From Butyrivibrio sp. NC3005 (GTDB taxonomy: Bacteria; Bacillota; Clostridia; Lachnospirales; Lachnospiraceae), in NCBI RefSeq assembly GCF_000424545.1, contig NZ_KE384206.1:190022-254021 (forward strand): a stretch of 64,000 bases of DNA. The letters are read 5' to 3'. The notes beneath the pieces are model-generated. The model saw only the letters and a program-made list of their open reading frames with translations. It was not told the origin of the DNA and did no database searches. Every line of letters begins with the position of its first letter. The first letter of the stretch is position 1. Shown one piece after another: positions 1 to 7,662 of this stretch. A program made the translations under genes and the position numbers.

Positions 1-453
1 GACAATTGCAACCCTCTGCTTTTGACCGCCAGATAGCTGTCTTGGATAACTATCTTTCTTTGAAAGAAGACCAACTTTGTTTAGAAGTTCTAATGCCTTC
101 TTAGTTACTTCCTTCTTATCTATCTTTTTCACCTTAACAGGAGCTAAAATCACATTCTGCAAAACAGTCATATGAGGAAACAGTTCATAACTCTGAAAAA
201 CCATTCCAATCTTTTCTCTGATTTTTCGAAGGTTATGTGCATCAGAATTAATCACTTCTCCATCTAGAATAATCTCACCTTCCTGTATATCTTCCAATGC
301 ATTAAGGCATCTTAAAAAAGTGCTTTTTCCGCATCCGGACGGTCCAACAATAACGAGTACTTCGCCCTTTTGTACAGATAAATTTAAGTTTTCGAATATA
401 ATTGTATTTTCGTATTTCTTACTTATATTTTTTACTTTAAGAATTTCACTCAT
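1..453 (-). CDS. Polar amino acid ABC transporter ATP-binding protein (partial, runs off left edge)
   Basis: This is the N-terminal 151 codons of an ABC ATPase of the GlnQ/TcyN class, which powers import of a polar amino acid at the inner face of the membrane. The ATG at 453 starts a protein with Walker A (GPSGCGKST) near residue 38, a Q-loop (VFQSYELFP) and the ABC signature (LSGGQKQRVA) where the window cuts it off; Walker B and the H-loop lie outside. It starts two bases after the upstream permease stop, so the two are translationally linked. It is the last visible gene of the operon that begins at the cysteine-rich leader near 3.7 kb. Cysteine or cystine as substrate is inferred from the binding protein. 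Confidence 0.93.
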   Translation of the reverse strand, partial: MSEILKVKNISKKYENTIIFENLNLSVQKGEVLVIVGPSGCGKSTFLRCLNALEDIQEGEIILDGEVINSDAHNLRKIREKIGMVFQSYELFPHMTVLQNVILAPVKVKKIDKKEVTKKALELLNKVGLLSKKDSYPRQLSGGQKQRVAIV

Positions 454-455
454 AA

Positions 456-1124
456 CTAAACTTTCCATTTCTTTTCTAAAAATCTTGAAAGTAGACTAAT
501 CGGCCAACAAGCTGCAAAGTACAGCAAGAATATTACCAAAAAAACCCAAAACGCAGCATTTGGGGATGCCGTTCTATTAGCTTCTATTATCTGCTGACCC
601 ACTTTTAAGACTTCTACAATTCCAATCATCATTACAAGACTTGTAGTCTTAATCATTCTGGTAATAAGATTAATTGATAAAGGTATAAGCATTCTTACCA
701 CCTGTGGCATAATAATATATCTGTATGTCATAAATGAACTAAGAGAAAGCGCTGCGCTGCTTTCATACTGTATCGTCGGAATGCTCTTTAACGCTCCTCT
801 TACAAGATCCGACATCTCAGCAGCACCCCAAAATGAGAAAACAATAATAGAAGCAGTTTCTGCTGATAAATTTATTCCTATTACTTTTGTTGAACCAAAA
901 TACACAATAAACAGAAGAACCATCTGTGGCATAATACGCACAATTTCCAAGTAGATTTTGGAAAAAAATAATACAACACGGTTATGCATAGCCATTAAAA
1001 TTCCCAGAATAATACCAAGTACCAAACTAATAGCAACTGATATCAAACTTATATTAAGTGCAGTGGAAAGCCCCTCCAAAAGCCTTAGCATATTACTACC
1101 TTTTAATAAAACTTCAAAACCCAT
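456..1124 (-). CDS. Polar amino acid ABC transporter permease (second permease)
   Basis: A HisM/GlnP-type integral membrane permease of about 222 residues with roughly five hydrophobic segments. The coupling-helix region, with its conserved Ala and Gly residues (ALSLSSFMTYRYIIMPQ), is present. I choose the ATG at 1124 (MGFEVLLKG) because GGAG lies just upstream; an in-frame start at 1184 would overlap the preceding permease and lacks a ribosome site. With the permease at 1147-1806 it probably forms the heterodimeric channel. It has a 22-bp gap to the upstream gene and a 2-bp gap to the ATPase. Confidence 0.93.
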   Translation of the reverse strand: MGFEVLLKGSNMLRLLEGLSTALNISLISVAISLVLGIILGILMAMHNRVVLFFSKIYLEIVRIMPQMVLLFIVYFGSTKVIGINLSAETASIIVFSFWGAAEMSDLVRGALKSIPTIQYESSAALSLSSFMTYRYIIMPQVVRMLIPLSINLITRMIKTTSLVMMIGIVEVLKVGQQIIEANRTASPNAAFWVFLVIFLLYFAACWPISLLSRFLEKKWKV

Positions 1125-1146
1125 TACTTTCACACTCCATTTTGTT

Positions 1147-1806
1147 TTAGCCGTTAATAGAAACCACTTTTTTCTCAATAACACTTCCTAGAAAAGATAC
1201 CGGAAGAAGCATTATTACATAGAAAATCACCAGTAAGAACAAAGCTTCTGTAGTATTGTAATAAAGTCCTATAAGGTCCTTTGCTCTAAACATCAAATCC
1301 ATAAGACTAATTGCAGAAAAAACACTGGTTTCTTTCAATAAAAAAATGACATTTGCCACAATCCCCGGTACACTTTTAGAAAAAGCCTGAGGAAGTATTA
1401 CATATATAAACATTTGAGTCTTACTAAAACCAAGTGCAAGTGAACTTTCAGTCTGAGATATAGATACTCCCTCAAGGCCGCTTCTAAAAACTTCTGCCAT
1501 GTAACTTCCACCAAGAAGTCCTAATCCAACAGCCCCGCAAGTGCCTGCTGATATCACGATACCTATCTTAGGTAGTCCAAAATATATGAAAAACAACTGC
1601 ACCAGTAAAGGCGTGTTTCTAAACAGCTCTATGTAAACTGCGACAATTTGTGAAAGAACAGGGATTTTGAAATGCATTATAAATGCTGATAATATACCTA
1701 TTACAAGCGAAAAAGCTATACCAATCCAACCAATTTTTACGGTAAGTAAAAAAGCATCAACATAAGTTGGAATATACGAAATTACAACATTAAAATCCAT
1801 CTTCAA
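1147..1806 (-). CDS. Polar amino acid ABC transporter permease (first permease)
   Basis: A 219-residue permease of the HisM/GlnP family with the N-terminal TM segment, the RNTPLLVQLFFIYFGLP stretch typical of this family and the cytoplasmic ESSLALGFSKTQMFIYVILPQA loop that contacts the ATPase. It lies 78 bp downstream of the binding-protein gene and just before a second permease. It is the partner half of the transmembrane channel of the predicted cysteine importer. Family assignment is secure; substrate is inferred from the binding protein and leader. Confidence 0.94.
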   Translation of the reverse strand: MKMDFNVVISYIPTYVDAFLLTVKIGWIGIAFSLVIGILSAFIMHFKIPVLSQIVAVYIELFRNTPLLVQLFFIYFGLPKIGIVISAGTCGAVGLGLLGGSYMAEVFRSGLEGVSISQTESSLALGFSKTQMFIYVILPQAFSKSVPGIVANVIFLLKETSVFSAISLMDLMFRAKDLIGLYYNTTEALFLLVIFYVIMLLPVSFLGSVIEKKVVSING

Positions 1807-1884
1807 AAACCCTTAATCCTTTATTTCAAAACTATTGTTTTGAAATTATTTTATAATCTAAAAAACACTTATCTTTAAACTTAC

Positions 1885-2790
1885 TTATTTGTTATCGCCC
1901 TGTTCAACAACAAGTGTATCCTCATAATCAGCACCATACGTATCAATAAGAGTCTTTTCATAATCAGCATGGAAGAACTTCTCTTTTCCAAGTGTAACAA
2001 GCTCGTCATTTAACCACTTAAGAAGTGATTCATTTCCCTTAGATACAGCTGGAGCAATCGTGTCCTGACTTCCAAGTGACGGAATACCTACTTCATAACC
2101 TTCATTTTCTTTAGCAAAGGCAATAACTTCTGTATTATCATTTGCCCACGCAATGCCAGTTCCATTTTCAAAAGAAGTCTTGGCTGCAGCATAAGTGTCA
2201 AACTTTTGAAGCTTTATATCCGGGTAGTTTTTCTCTAAAAAGGTCTCCGCAGTTGTACCAGAAATAACAATAACCTGCTCATCAGAAGAGACTTTTTCAA
2301 TATCTTTTATAACTTTATCCTTGTGTGAAACCACTCCAAGAGCAACATTCATATATGGAAGCGCAAAGTCAACCTTTTGAGCCCTTTCATCTGTCACAGT
2401 AAAGTTGGCAAGAACAATATCCACTTTGCCACTTTCAAGATACTCAACTCTATTTGCTGCTTCTGTAGAAACATAGTTTATCTCCACACCGAGATCTTTT
2501 CCGATTCTGTTAGCCAAATATACATCATATCCCTGATAATCACCATTTTCATCAACATATCCGAATGGATTTTTGTCAGAAAAAACTCCAATATTAATTG
2601 TTCCGCTCTTCTTGATTTCATCTAGTGTCCTGTATACCTTTCCGTTTGCCTTAAGTTTTTGCGCACCATTTTCTCCATTTGCAGCATCACTTTTTCCGCA
2701 AGCACCAAGCATAGACGCTCCAAGTACTAGCGCAAGTGCTCCTGTAATAATTTTTTTTGCCTTTATATTTTTAATAAGATTCTTTTTCAT
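1885..2790 (-). CDS. CjaA-like cysteine/polar amino acid substrate-binding lipoprotein
   Basis: A 301-residue extracytoplasmic solute-binding protein. A lipoprotein signal ends in a lipobox (LGACG) near residue 31, followed by a short Ser/Gly-rich linker and the SBP_bac_3 fold. The stretches GYVDENGDYQGYD, EAANRVEYLESGKVD and ANFTVTDERAQKVDF, together with the later GSQDTIAPAVSKG, follow the pattern I know from CjaA of Campylobacter, a cysteine-binding protein; this is from memory of the family, not a search. It feeds the two permeases and ATPase downstream. Cysteine or cystine specificity is an inference that the Cys-rich leader upstream supports. Confidence 0.92.
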   Translation of the reverse strand: MKKNLIKNIKAKKIITGALALVLGASMLGACGKSDAANGENGAQKLKANGKVYRTLDEIKKSGTINIGVFSDKNPFGYVDENGDYQGYDVYLANRIGKDLGVEINYVSTEAANRVEYLESGKVDIVLANFTVTDERAQKVDFALPYMNVALGVVSHKDKVIKDIEKVSSDEQVIVISGTTAETFLEKNYPDIKLQKFDTYAAAKTSFENGTGIAWANDNTEVIAFAKENEGYEVGIPSLGSQDTIAPAVSKGNESLLKWLNDELVTLGKEKFFHADYEKTLIDTYGADYEDTLVVEQGDNK

Positions 2791-2827
2791 AATTTAAATA
2801 TTCTCCTTCATCAACTTTTTAGTCCTT

Positions 2828-3448
2828 TTATAACAAGAACGGACTTATTTTTTCAATTATTGCCTTAGAAAGATTCCTGTGTCCCTCCTCATCCAAATGC
2901 TCCTCATCAATATGACTTGCCTTGGCATAATCAGAAGCTGCCAAAAAACTATACCCATTTTCTAAAGCAAACTCTTTATAGTATTTCTTAAGCTTGGTAC
3001 TAACCTTTACTGAATCTTTGTCAAATTCCGGATCTTTATCCTCTCTCCATACATCCTCACCAAGATAAATTGGAGATACAATCAAGATTTTGTCTGGCGG
3101 CAGGTATTTTACAATTTCACTTACACACAGTTTTAAACCACTGATTATCGTATATGCATTATTGTGAAATAAAGCCTTACAATCATTAGTTCCAAGCATA
3201 ACAATTGCATAGTCAATAGGAGTAATTGTTTCAAGTACCATCGGAAGAACATCAATTGCCTTTCTCAAAGGTCTAAGTTCATCTTCAAATACTGTAGTTC
3301 TTCCACAAAGTCCTTCCTCAATTACTCTTACGCCTTCTAAATTTTCCTGAATAATGCTAGTCCAGCGAATCCCCCATGGAAATCTATCTTTTGTACCAGG
3401 AATAAGCCCCCAAGTATTCGAATCACCAAATGCTAAAACATTTTTCAT
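2828..3448 (-). CDS. SGNH/GDSL-family hydrolase
   Basis: A cytoplasmic esterase or acyltransferase-type SGNH hydrolase of 206 residues from the ATG at 3448, which follows an AAGGTGG ribosome site; longer in-frame extension would run through the terminator upstream. Block I (FGDSNTWG, Ser nucleophile), block II Gly region (EGLCGRTT), block III (MLGTND) and block V (DEEGH, catalytic Asp/His) are all visible. The pattern resembles the Mycobacterium smegmatis acyltransferase/esterase group. It is the first full-length gene after the Cys-rich leader and lies 37 bp before the binding protein, so it is probably co-transcribed with the importer. Its substrate is unknown; removal of an acyl group from an imported thiol compound is only a guess. 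Confidence 0.9.
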   Translation of the reverse strand: MKNVLAFGDSNTWGLIPGTKDRFPWGIRWTSIIQENLEGVRVIEEGLCGRTTVFEDELRPLRKAIDVLPMVLETITPIDYAIVMLGTNDCKALFHNNAYTIISGLKLCVSEIVKYLPPDKILIVSPIYLGEDVWREDKDPEFDKDSVKVSTKLKKYYKEFALENGYSFLAASDYAKASHIDEEHLDEEGHRNLSKAIIEKISPFLL

Positions 3449-3462
3449 ATCCCACCTTCTTT

Positions 3463-3494
3463 CTGTCAGTTTGCATAATAAAACATGCTGACAG
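3463..3494 (-). promoter_or_regulatory. Inverted repeat just upstream of the SGNH hydrolase ribosome site
   Basis: The arms CTGTCAG (3463-3469) and CTGACAG (3488-3494) are perfect complements separated by 18 bases, with an inner ATGC/GCAT pairing. The hairpin ends only a few bases before the AAGGTGG ribosome site of the hydrolase. It could act in the RNA by controlling access to that site, or as a DNA operator. No protein is assigned. Confidence 0.4.
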
Positions 3495-3550
3495 CTACTC
3501 GATTTTACTTTGAAACATTTTGCAGTTAATAAATAATCAAGTTGTATAAA

Positions 3551-3579
3551 ACAAAAAATGAGAGAACATTGTTCTCTCA
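3551..3579 (-). terminator. Intrinsic terminator / candidate attenuator after the Cys-rich leader
   Basis: On the minus strand the stem TGAGAGAAC pairs perfectly with GTTCTCTCA (9 bp, 3-base loop) and is followed directly by six T residues. It lies 40 bases after the stop of the leader peptide and 100 bases before the first ATG of the importer operon. No separate promoter is evident between it and the SGNH gene, so it is placed to act as an attenuator. Confidence 0.8.
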
Positions 3580-3619
3580 GATACATAGACTTTGGCAAAA
3601 AATTTCAAAAACTATATCA

Positions 3620-3721
3620 TCAGCAACACGCCAACTTATCCGCCTCTCTATGTACCTGACAGTTATTCATTAAACAACAGCACATGCAACATGATGATTT
3701 AATAGACATTGTGTTTAACAT
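3620..3721 (-). CDS. 33-residue cysteine-rich peptide, candidate cysteine attenuation leader
   Basis: A short ORF that starts with ATG at 3721, eight bases after a perfect AGGAGG, and ends with TGA at 3620. The peptide has eight cysteines in 33 residues: CC at 11-12, CCC at 14-16, Cys21 and a terminal CC at 32-33. A consensus promoter lies 66 bp upstream and an intrinsic terminator 40 bp downstream, ahead of the cysteine-type ABC operon. A run of codons for the regulated amino acid, then a terminator, then transport genes is the layout of leader-peptide attenuation. There is no signal sequence, so a secreted peptide is less likely. The alternative is a small metal-binding or thiol-sensing protein. 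Confidence 0.75.
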   Translation of the reverse strand: MLNTMSIKSSCCMCCCLMNNCQVHREADKLACC

Positions 3722-3786
3722 AATCTTCTCCTCCTCTTTCACCTATCATTTTTTTAAATAGAATAGGGACTCATTTATTGAAAATA

Positions 3787-3815
3787 ATAATACTTACTTT
3801 TACATACTATGTCAA
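3787..3815 (-). promoter_or_regulatory. Sigma-A-type promoter of the Cys-rich leader and importer operon
   Basis: On the minus strand TTGACA (3815-3810) and TATTAT (3792-3787) are separated by exactly 17 bp. The predicted start of transcription is near 3780, which leaves about 60 bases of leader before the small ORF. It is one of the best matches to the housekeeping consensus in the window. Confidence 0.8.
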
Positions 3816-3895
3816 TAGGTTTATGGAAAAAAATCTATTTTTGCAAAAATAATATATCTCTAACAATTTGCTTTACCATCGTAAATCCCCAAAAA

Positions 3896-4366
3896 TCAAA
3901 TAATCTCTACCACTTCACCTATATACATGTCATGGTCTGGTTGATTCTCATAATACTGAGTTCTTATATCTTCCGGCATATTCTTAACATCTAAAGTCTG
4001 TTTAAAAAGCTTTTTACATACAAGCGTAACTTCTGCTTCTTCAAAAGTCATGGAATGCTCCAGCTGTTTTGGCACAAGACCTGAATCTTTCATCTTATCC
4101 ATATCTCTGCCTGACTTAGAGCCCAAAACAGCCAACGTTTTCTTATATTCATCAGAAAAGAAACTAATAGTAAAATAATCACTATTATCGATAAACTCAT
4201 GTGTATATCTTGTTGTTCTGACATAAACATTTGCAACTGGTTTGCCCCAAAGTGTTCCAAGACCTCCCCAGCTAATAGTCATGGTGTTAAATTTTTCTTT
4301 ATTGCCAGCTGTAAGTAGTGCCCATTTCTTATCATATTGTTCGAAAATATCTGTTTGAAAATTCAT
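3896..4366 (-). CDS. Flavin reductase-like (FMN-binding split-barrel) protein
   Basis: A 156-residue soluble protein of the flavin reductase-like domain family. The N-terminal segment KWALLTAGNKEKFNTMTISWGG is the typical first strand and FMN-phosphate contact region, followed by PVANVYVRTTRYTHEFIDNSDYFTISFF, in which RxTRYT and the FTI strand are family hallmarks. The length is full for the small single-domain group. It probably binds FMN and transfers hydride or senses redox state; its partner is not known. It lies 76 bp downstream of a PTS-type membrane gene, and the strong leader promoter begins just past its 3' end. I see no clear terminator between them. Confidence 0.88.
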   Translation of the reverse strand: MNFQTDIFEQYDKKWALLTAGNKEKFNTMTISWGGLGTLWGKPVANVYVRTTRYTHEFIDNSDYFTISFFSDEYKKTLAVLGSKSGRDMDKMKDSGLVPKQLEHSMTFEEAEVTLVCKKLFKQTLDVKNMPEDIRTQYYENQPDHDMYIGEVVEII

Positions 4367-4442
4367 ATTATGCTCCCTTCTTCAAAAACATATTTAATAC
4401 AATTTCATTCAATAATTTTATTAATCACCTGCAAAGATTTCC

Positions 4443-5534
4443 TTACGCAAGTTTCATATCTCCATCCTCGACCCATCCAAGTCTCTTTACAAAAGCATTA
4501 ATCAAAAGTGATAAAACAGCTGGAAGTATAATAGCTATCATCACAAGTCCAACCCAGTCAAAGCTTGTTACTGATGCCTTAACTCCTGCGTGAACATCAT
4601 TTACCCAGCCAGTGTACACGCCAATAGGACCGACCATTCCACATGTACCCATTCCTGATGATACAGGTGCACCATTCATCTGTAATTTGAACAGACATGT
4701 TGCAAGAGGCCCAGTTATAGCAGAGCAAAGTGTTGGAGCTATCCATATTCTAGGATTTTTAACAATATTTCCCATCTGGAGCATAGAAGTTCCAATACCC
4801 TGAGATACTAAACCGCCCCACTTATTTTCTTTAAAAGAAATAACTGCAAACCCTATCATCTGTGCACAACAGCCAGCTACAGCAGCGCCTCCGGCAAGAC
4901 CTGTAAGACCAAAAGCTGCACATATAGCCGCTGACGAAATTGGAAGAGTTAAAGCTATACCTACAAGAACAGAAACAATGATTCCCATGAAAAATGGATG
5001 AAGCTCGGTTGCCTTCATTATTACATCTCCAAGTAGCATCGCACCCTTTCCAAGTGGCGGGGCAATAAGCCAGGAGAAAAATACTCCAACTCCGATTGTA
5101 ACAAGTGGAGTTACCAGAATATCAACCTTAGTCTCTTTTGAAACAGCCTTACCAATCTCTGCAGCCAGAATTGTTACAAACAACACAGCCAAAGGGCCAC
5201 CTGCACCTCCAAGTGCATTTGCCGCAAAACCAACTGTAATCATAGAAAAAAGAACAAGCGGCGGACATTTTAGCGCATAGCCAATAGCTGTAGCCATGGC
5301 AGGACCACTCATAGCTGATGCAAGACCTCCAACGGTATATTCCTTCCCTGCTATTGTAGCTACAGTACTAAGAAGAAAACTAATCCCAAACTGTTTTCCT
5401 ATAGTATCTATAATAGTACCTATGAGAAGTGAACAAAAAAGTCCCTGTGCCATAGCACCAAGTGCATCAATTCCATAACGCTTCAAAGAAATCTCAATAT
5501 TTTTTCTCTTTAAAAAATCCTTAAACCTACTCAT
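4443..5534 (-). CDS. PTS EIIC-like integral membrane protein (PTS_EIIC_2 family)
   Basis: A 363-residue polytopic membrane protein with about ten hydrophobic segments and long glycine/alanine-rich stretches (ALGGAGGPLAVLFV, GLTGLAGGAAVAGCC). It matches the PTS_EIIC_2 family of orphan EIIC-like transporters, found in Firmicutes without cognate EIIA or EIIB subunits; none is encoded nearby. The C-terminal part has GAPVSSGMGTCGMVGPIG, a conserved Gly/Cys-rich loop of this family. Substrate unknown; a sugar or other small solute is possible. It is upstream of the flavin reductase-like gene and may be co-transcribed with it. Confidence 0.8.
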   Translation of the reverse strand: MSRFKDFLKRKNIEISLKRYGIDALGAMAQGLFCSLLIGTIIDTIGKQFGISFLLSTVATIAGKEYTVGGLASAMSGPAMATAIGYALKCPPLVLFSMITVGFAANALGGAGGPLAVLFVTILAAEIGKAVSKETKVDILVTPLVTIGVGVFFSWLIAPPLGKGAMLLGDVIMKATELHPFFMGIIVSVLVGIALTLPISSAAICAAFGLTGLAGGAAVAGCCAQMIGFAVISFKENKWGGLVSQGIGTSMLQMGNIVKNPRIWIAPTLCSAITGPLATCLFKLQMNGAPVSSGMGTCGMVGPIGVYTGWVNDVHAGVKASVTSFDWVGLVMIAIILPAVLSLLINAFVKRLGWVEDGDMKLA

Positions 5535-5837
5535 ATCCCTCTCTCCATCTAACGTTACTATTTACTTGAAATTATATCCTGTAACGAATCTAATTGAAAT
5601 TTAATGAAAAATTCACCCAACATTTCTTATATTATCATAGGTTCATGCTTTTGTCAGAAGCAAAAAGCAGGTCTTCACATTTTTTAATGAAAACCCGCTT
5701 TCTACTACCTCTTTATATATATCTTTTAAAAGCTTTAAAAAATCACAATCTATTGTACTTACAACACCTGTTGGTACTCAACATAATTTTCTTTACTTTT
5801 TCTTTACTTTTTCTTTCCTTTCTTCTGACTGCCCATA
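5535..5837. other. Intergenic region with no gene; imperfect terminator-like hairpin
   Basis: I see no convincing coding sequence here. On the minus strand an imperfect stem (AAAGCGGGTT paired across a loop with ACCTGCTTT, about 5660-5703) is followed by a short T run and may end the transcript of the MATE-GHKL gene. The rest is AT-rich and without repeats that I could match. Confidence 0.45.
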
Positions 5838-5878
5838 TGGTCTGGTACGGTTATTGTTTTCCTGGTGAAAACAATAAC
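5838..5878 (-). repeat. Hairpin copy of the dispersed GGTTATTGTTTTC repeat
   Basis: GGTTATTGTTTTC pairs with GAAAACAATAAC across a 5-base loop and overlaps the stop codon of the MATE-GHKL gene. Read on the minus strand, the hairpin and the next bases (CAATAACCGTACCAGACCA) match the segment at 28032-28075, including 19 identical bases outside the stem. It is therefore a piece of a dispersed repeat as well as a possible transcript end. Confidence 0.65.
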
Positions 5879-7611
5879 TAAGGATTATTCCAGCTTACAA
5901 AAATCATATTTTGGCCAAAAGAATATCTATACTCTAAATTATCGCAATAATGAAATACAAGTTTTAGTCCTGTTTTCCTTTTCTTTTCAGAAAAAGATAC
6001 AGGATCAAATGGTACTCCAGCATTTCTAAGAGAAGCTGTCACCTTATTTTCATGAATCATTACAGTTAAATCCATATAGGCATCATCTTTGCATCCAGAA
6101 TAACTAACTATATTCATCATTAGTTCATCGAGGCAGTGAATAATACTACTTTGAAAATCTCCAGTATCATACTCATTCAAAAAGCCTATAAGATATTCTA
6201 TAGCTTCAGCCTTATCATTCATATTACATTTAATAGAAATATCGAATTTCTTTGCTACAGGAGAAGTTCTTGGTATCAGTGATATTAATCTTAGCTGTCC
6301 CTTGGATTTCAGGAATATAACCGTTGTATCTGCAAAAAAAGTCAAAAGACTAAGAATAGTAGTCAACGGAAATGCGAGCCAGATTTTATCTGGAGAAAGA
6401 AAATGCTCTGTATTAGCAAAGGAGGCAACAATTGAGAGCAAAATAAGTAGTGTATTAACTGATGAAATTGTCTGATGTCCTAATACTGTATGAAGATATA
6501 CCATAGACGAAATAATGCCAAGAGAAAACAGCAATATGCATATCATTGGAATTTTTTCTCCTGCAAGTGCTATTTTTTCAGCGGTATCAGCGCCAAACAT
6601 TAGAGCAAGCTGTTTTCCAAACAAACCACCAATACAGAATATAGCTGGAGTTAAAATAGTCACAAAAAAGCCTCTCTTAAACAATACGCACATGCCATAA
6701 TCATCTTCCTGACCCAAAAGCATACCACCAATTGCTGCATAAGACATTCCAACGCCATTTGAAATAATACTTCCTATCGATACAATCGTATACCCTATAG
6801 ACATGACAAACATACCATCAGCGCCTTGATTTGCCATAATGTAATAGTTACATATAAACATAAGTGCCACTGAAGCAAGTTGTCCCAGAAAACCTGGCAA
6901 AGAATGCGCAAGTCCGCTTGCAAAATCTGCTGCCCACGTAGGACATAATGTCATCCGCATACCGCTTTTTTTATAAATATAATATAAATAAATTGCGTTT
7001 CCTGCCAGTGATCCAAATAAAGTTGCAAGGGCGGCGCCTTTTATATCCATCCCGAACACCTTTATGTTAAGAATATCAAAAAGAATATTTGTACCGGTTT
7101 TAACTATAGTGCCAACAGTTACTATTCTAGGATTTCCCATCACATCAACTAGCATAGATGTCCCGTTCTCAAAGATTAAGAGAATAGCACCCATCATTAA
7201 AACTGCTGCGTATTTTTCTGCCATGTCATATAGATTTTTGGCAACACACAGCTTTCCAACTATAGGCTGTGCAATACCTGTCATGGCAGCTATGCTGCTT
7301 AAGGCAATACCCACGATCAGCATGGAAATCATACTGACCGTGAATACCTCATTTGCCTTTTTCTTGTCCATGGCTCCTAAAAATTTTGCTATCTTCATAG
7401 CGGCGCCCTGTGACAATAGTATTCCAATTGCACTGATACAATTAACAATAGGCAAAACAACATTTATTGCTGAAAAGGCATCCGATCCTAATAAACGTCC
7501 CATCAAAATTCCGTCTATGATACTATTCAGATTCATCGCTGTCATAGTCATGATAGATGCACCCATATGAAATCTGAAACTCTTATCTATCAAATATGCC
7601 TTACGTTCCAT
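5878..7611 (-). CDS. MATE-family exporter fused to a C-terminal GHKL ATPase-like domain
   Basis: Residues 1-450 form a MATE (NorM/DinF-like) transporter with about twelve membrane helices, beginning MGASIMTMTAMNLNSIIDGILMGRLLG. Residues from about 465 to 577 form a soluble HATPase_c_2 domain like anti-sigma factor kinases: an N-box (HCLDELMMNIVSYSG), a PFDP G1-type segment and a GLKLV stretch near the end. The gene lies 51 bp downstream of the NRPS, so it is the likely exporter of its product. The ATPase-like domain could gate export or signal to a regulator by nucleotide binding or phosphorylation. MATE-GHKL fusions are known in Lachnospiraceae genomes; their role is not. Confidence 0.88.
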   Translation of the reverse strand: MERKAYLIDKSFRFHMGASIMTMTAMNLNSIIDGILMGRLLGSDAFSAINVVLPIVNCISAIGILLSQGAAMKIAKFLGAMDKKKANEVFTVSMISMLIVGIALSSIAAMTGIAQPIVGKLCVAKNLYDMAEKYAAVLMMGAILLIFENGTSMLVDVMGNPRIVTVGTIVKTGTNILFDILNIKVFGMDIKGAALATLFGSLAGNAIYLYYIYKKSGMRMTLCPTWAADFASGLAHSLPGFLGQLASVALMFICNYYIMANQGADGMFVMSIGYTIVSIGSIISNGVGMSYAAIGGMLLGQEDDYGMCVLFKRGFFVTILTPAIFCIGGLFGKQLALMFGADTAEKIALAGEKIPMICILLFSLGIISSMVYLHTVLGHQTISSVNTLLILLSIVASFANTEHFLSPDKIWLAFPLTTILSLLTFFADTTVIFLKSKGQLRLISLIPRTSPVAKKFDISIKCNMNDKAEAIEYLIGFLNEYDTGDFQSSIIHCLDELMMNIVSYSGCKDDAYMDLTVMIHENKVTASLRNAGVPFDPVSFSEKKRKTGLKLVFHYCDNLEYRYSFGQNMIFVSWNNP

Positions 7612-7662
7612 TCTCTATACCCCTGGTTTGAAGCTCGTCAACCGTATCAATGTTTGCAGTTA

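Noticed and set aside
295-330. Frame break in the left-edge ATPase
   Set aside because: The reading frame from 453 to 1 is continuous with all expected motifs; it is cut only by the window edge.
3560-3578. GAGAGAAC/GTTCTCTC as a LexA-type operator
   Set aside because: The 3-base spacing does not fit the Firmicute SOS box, and a T6 run follows the stem directly; an intrinsic terminator explains it.
7064-7570. 168-codon open frame on the plus strand
   Set aside because: It lies wholly within the MATE-GHKL gene in an opposite frame, has no ribosome site and no recognisable domain.
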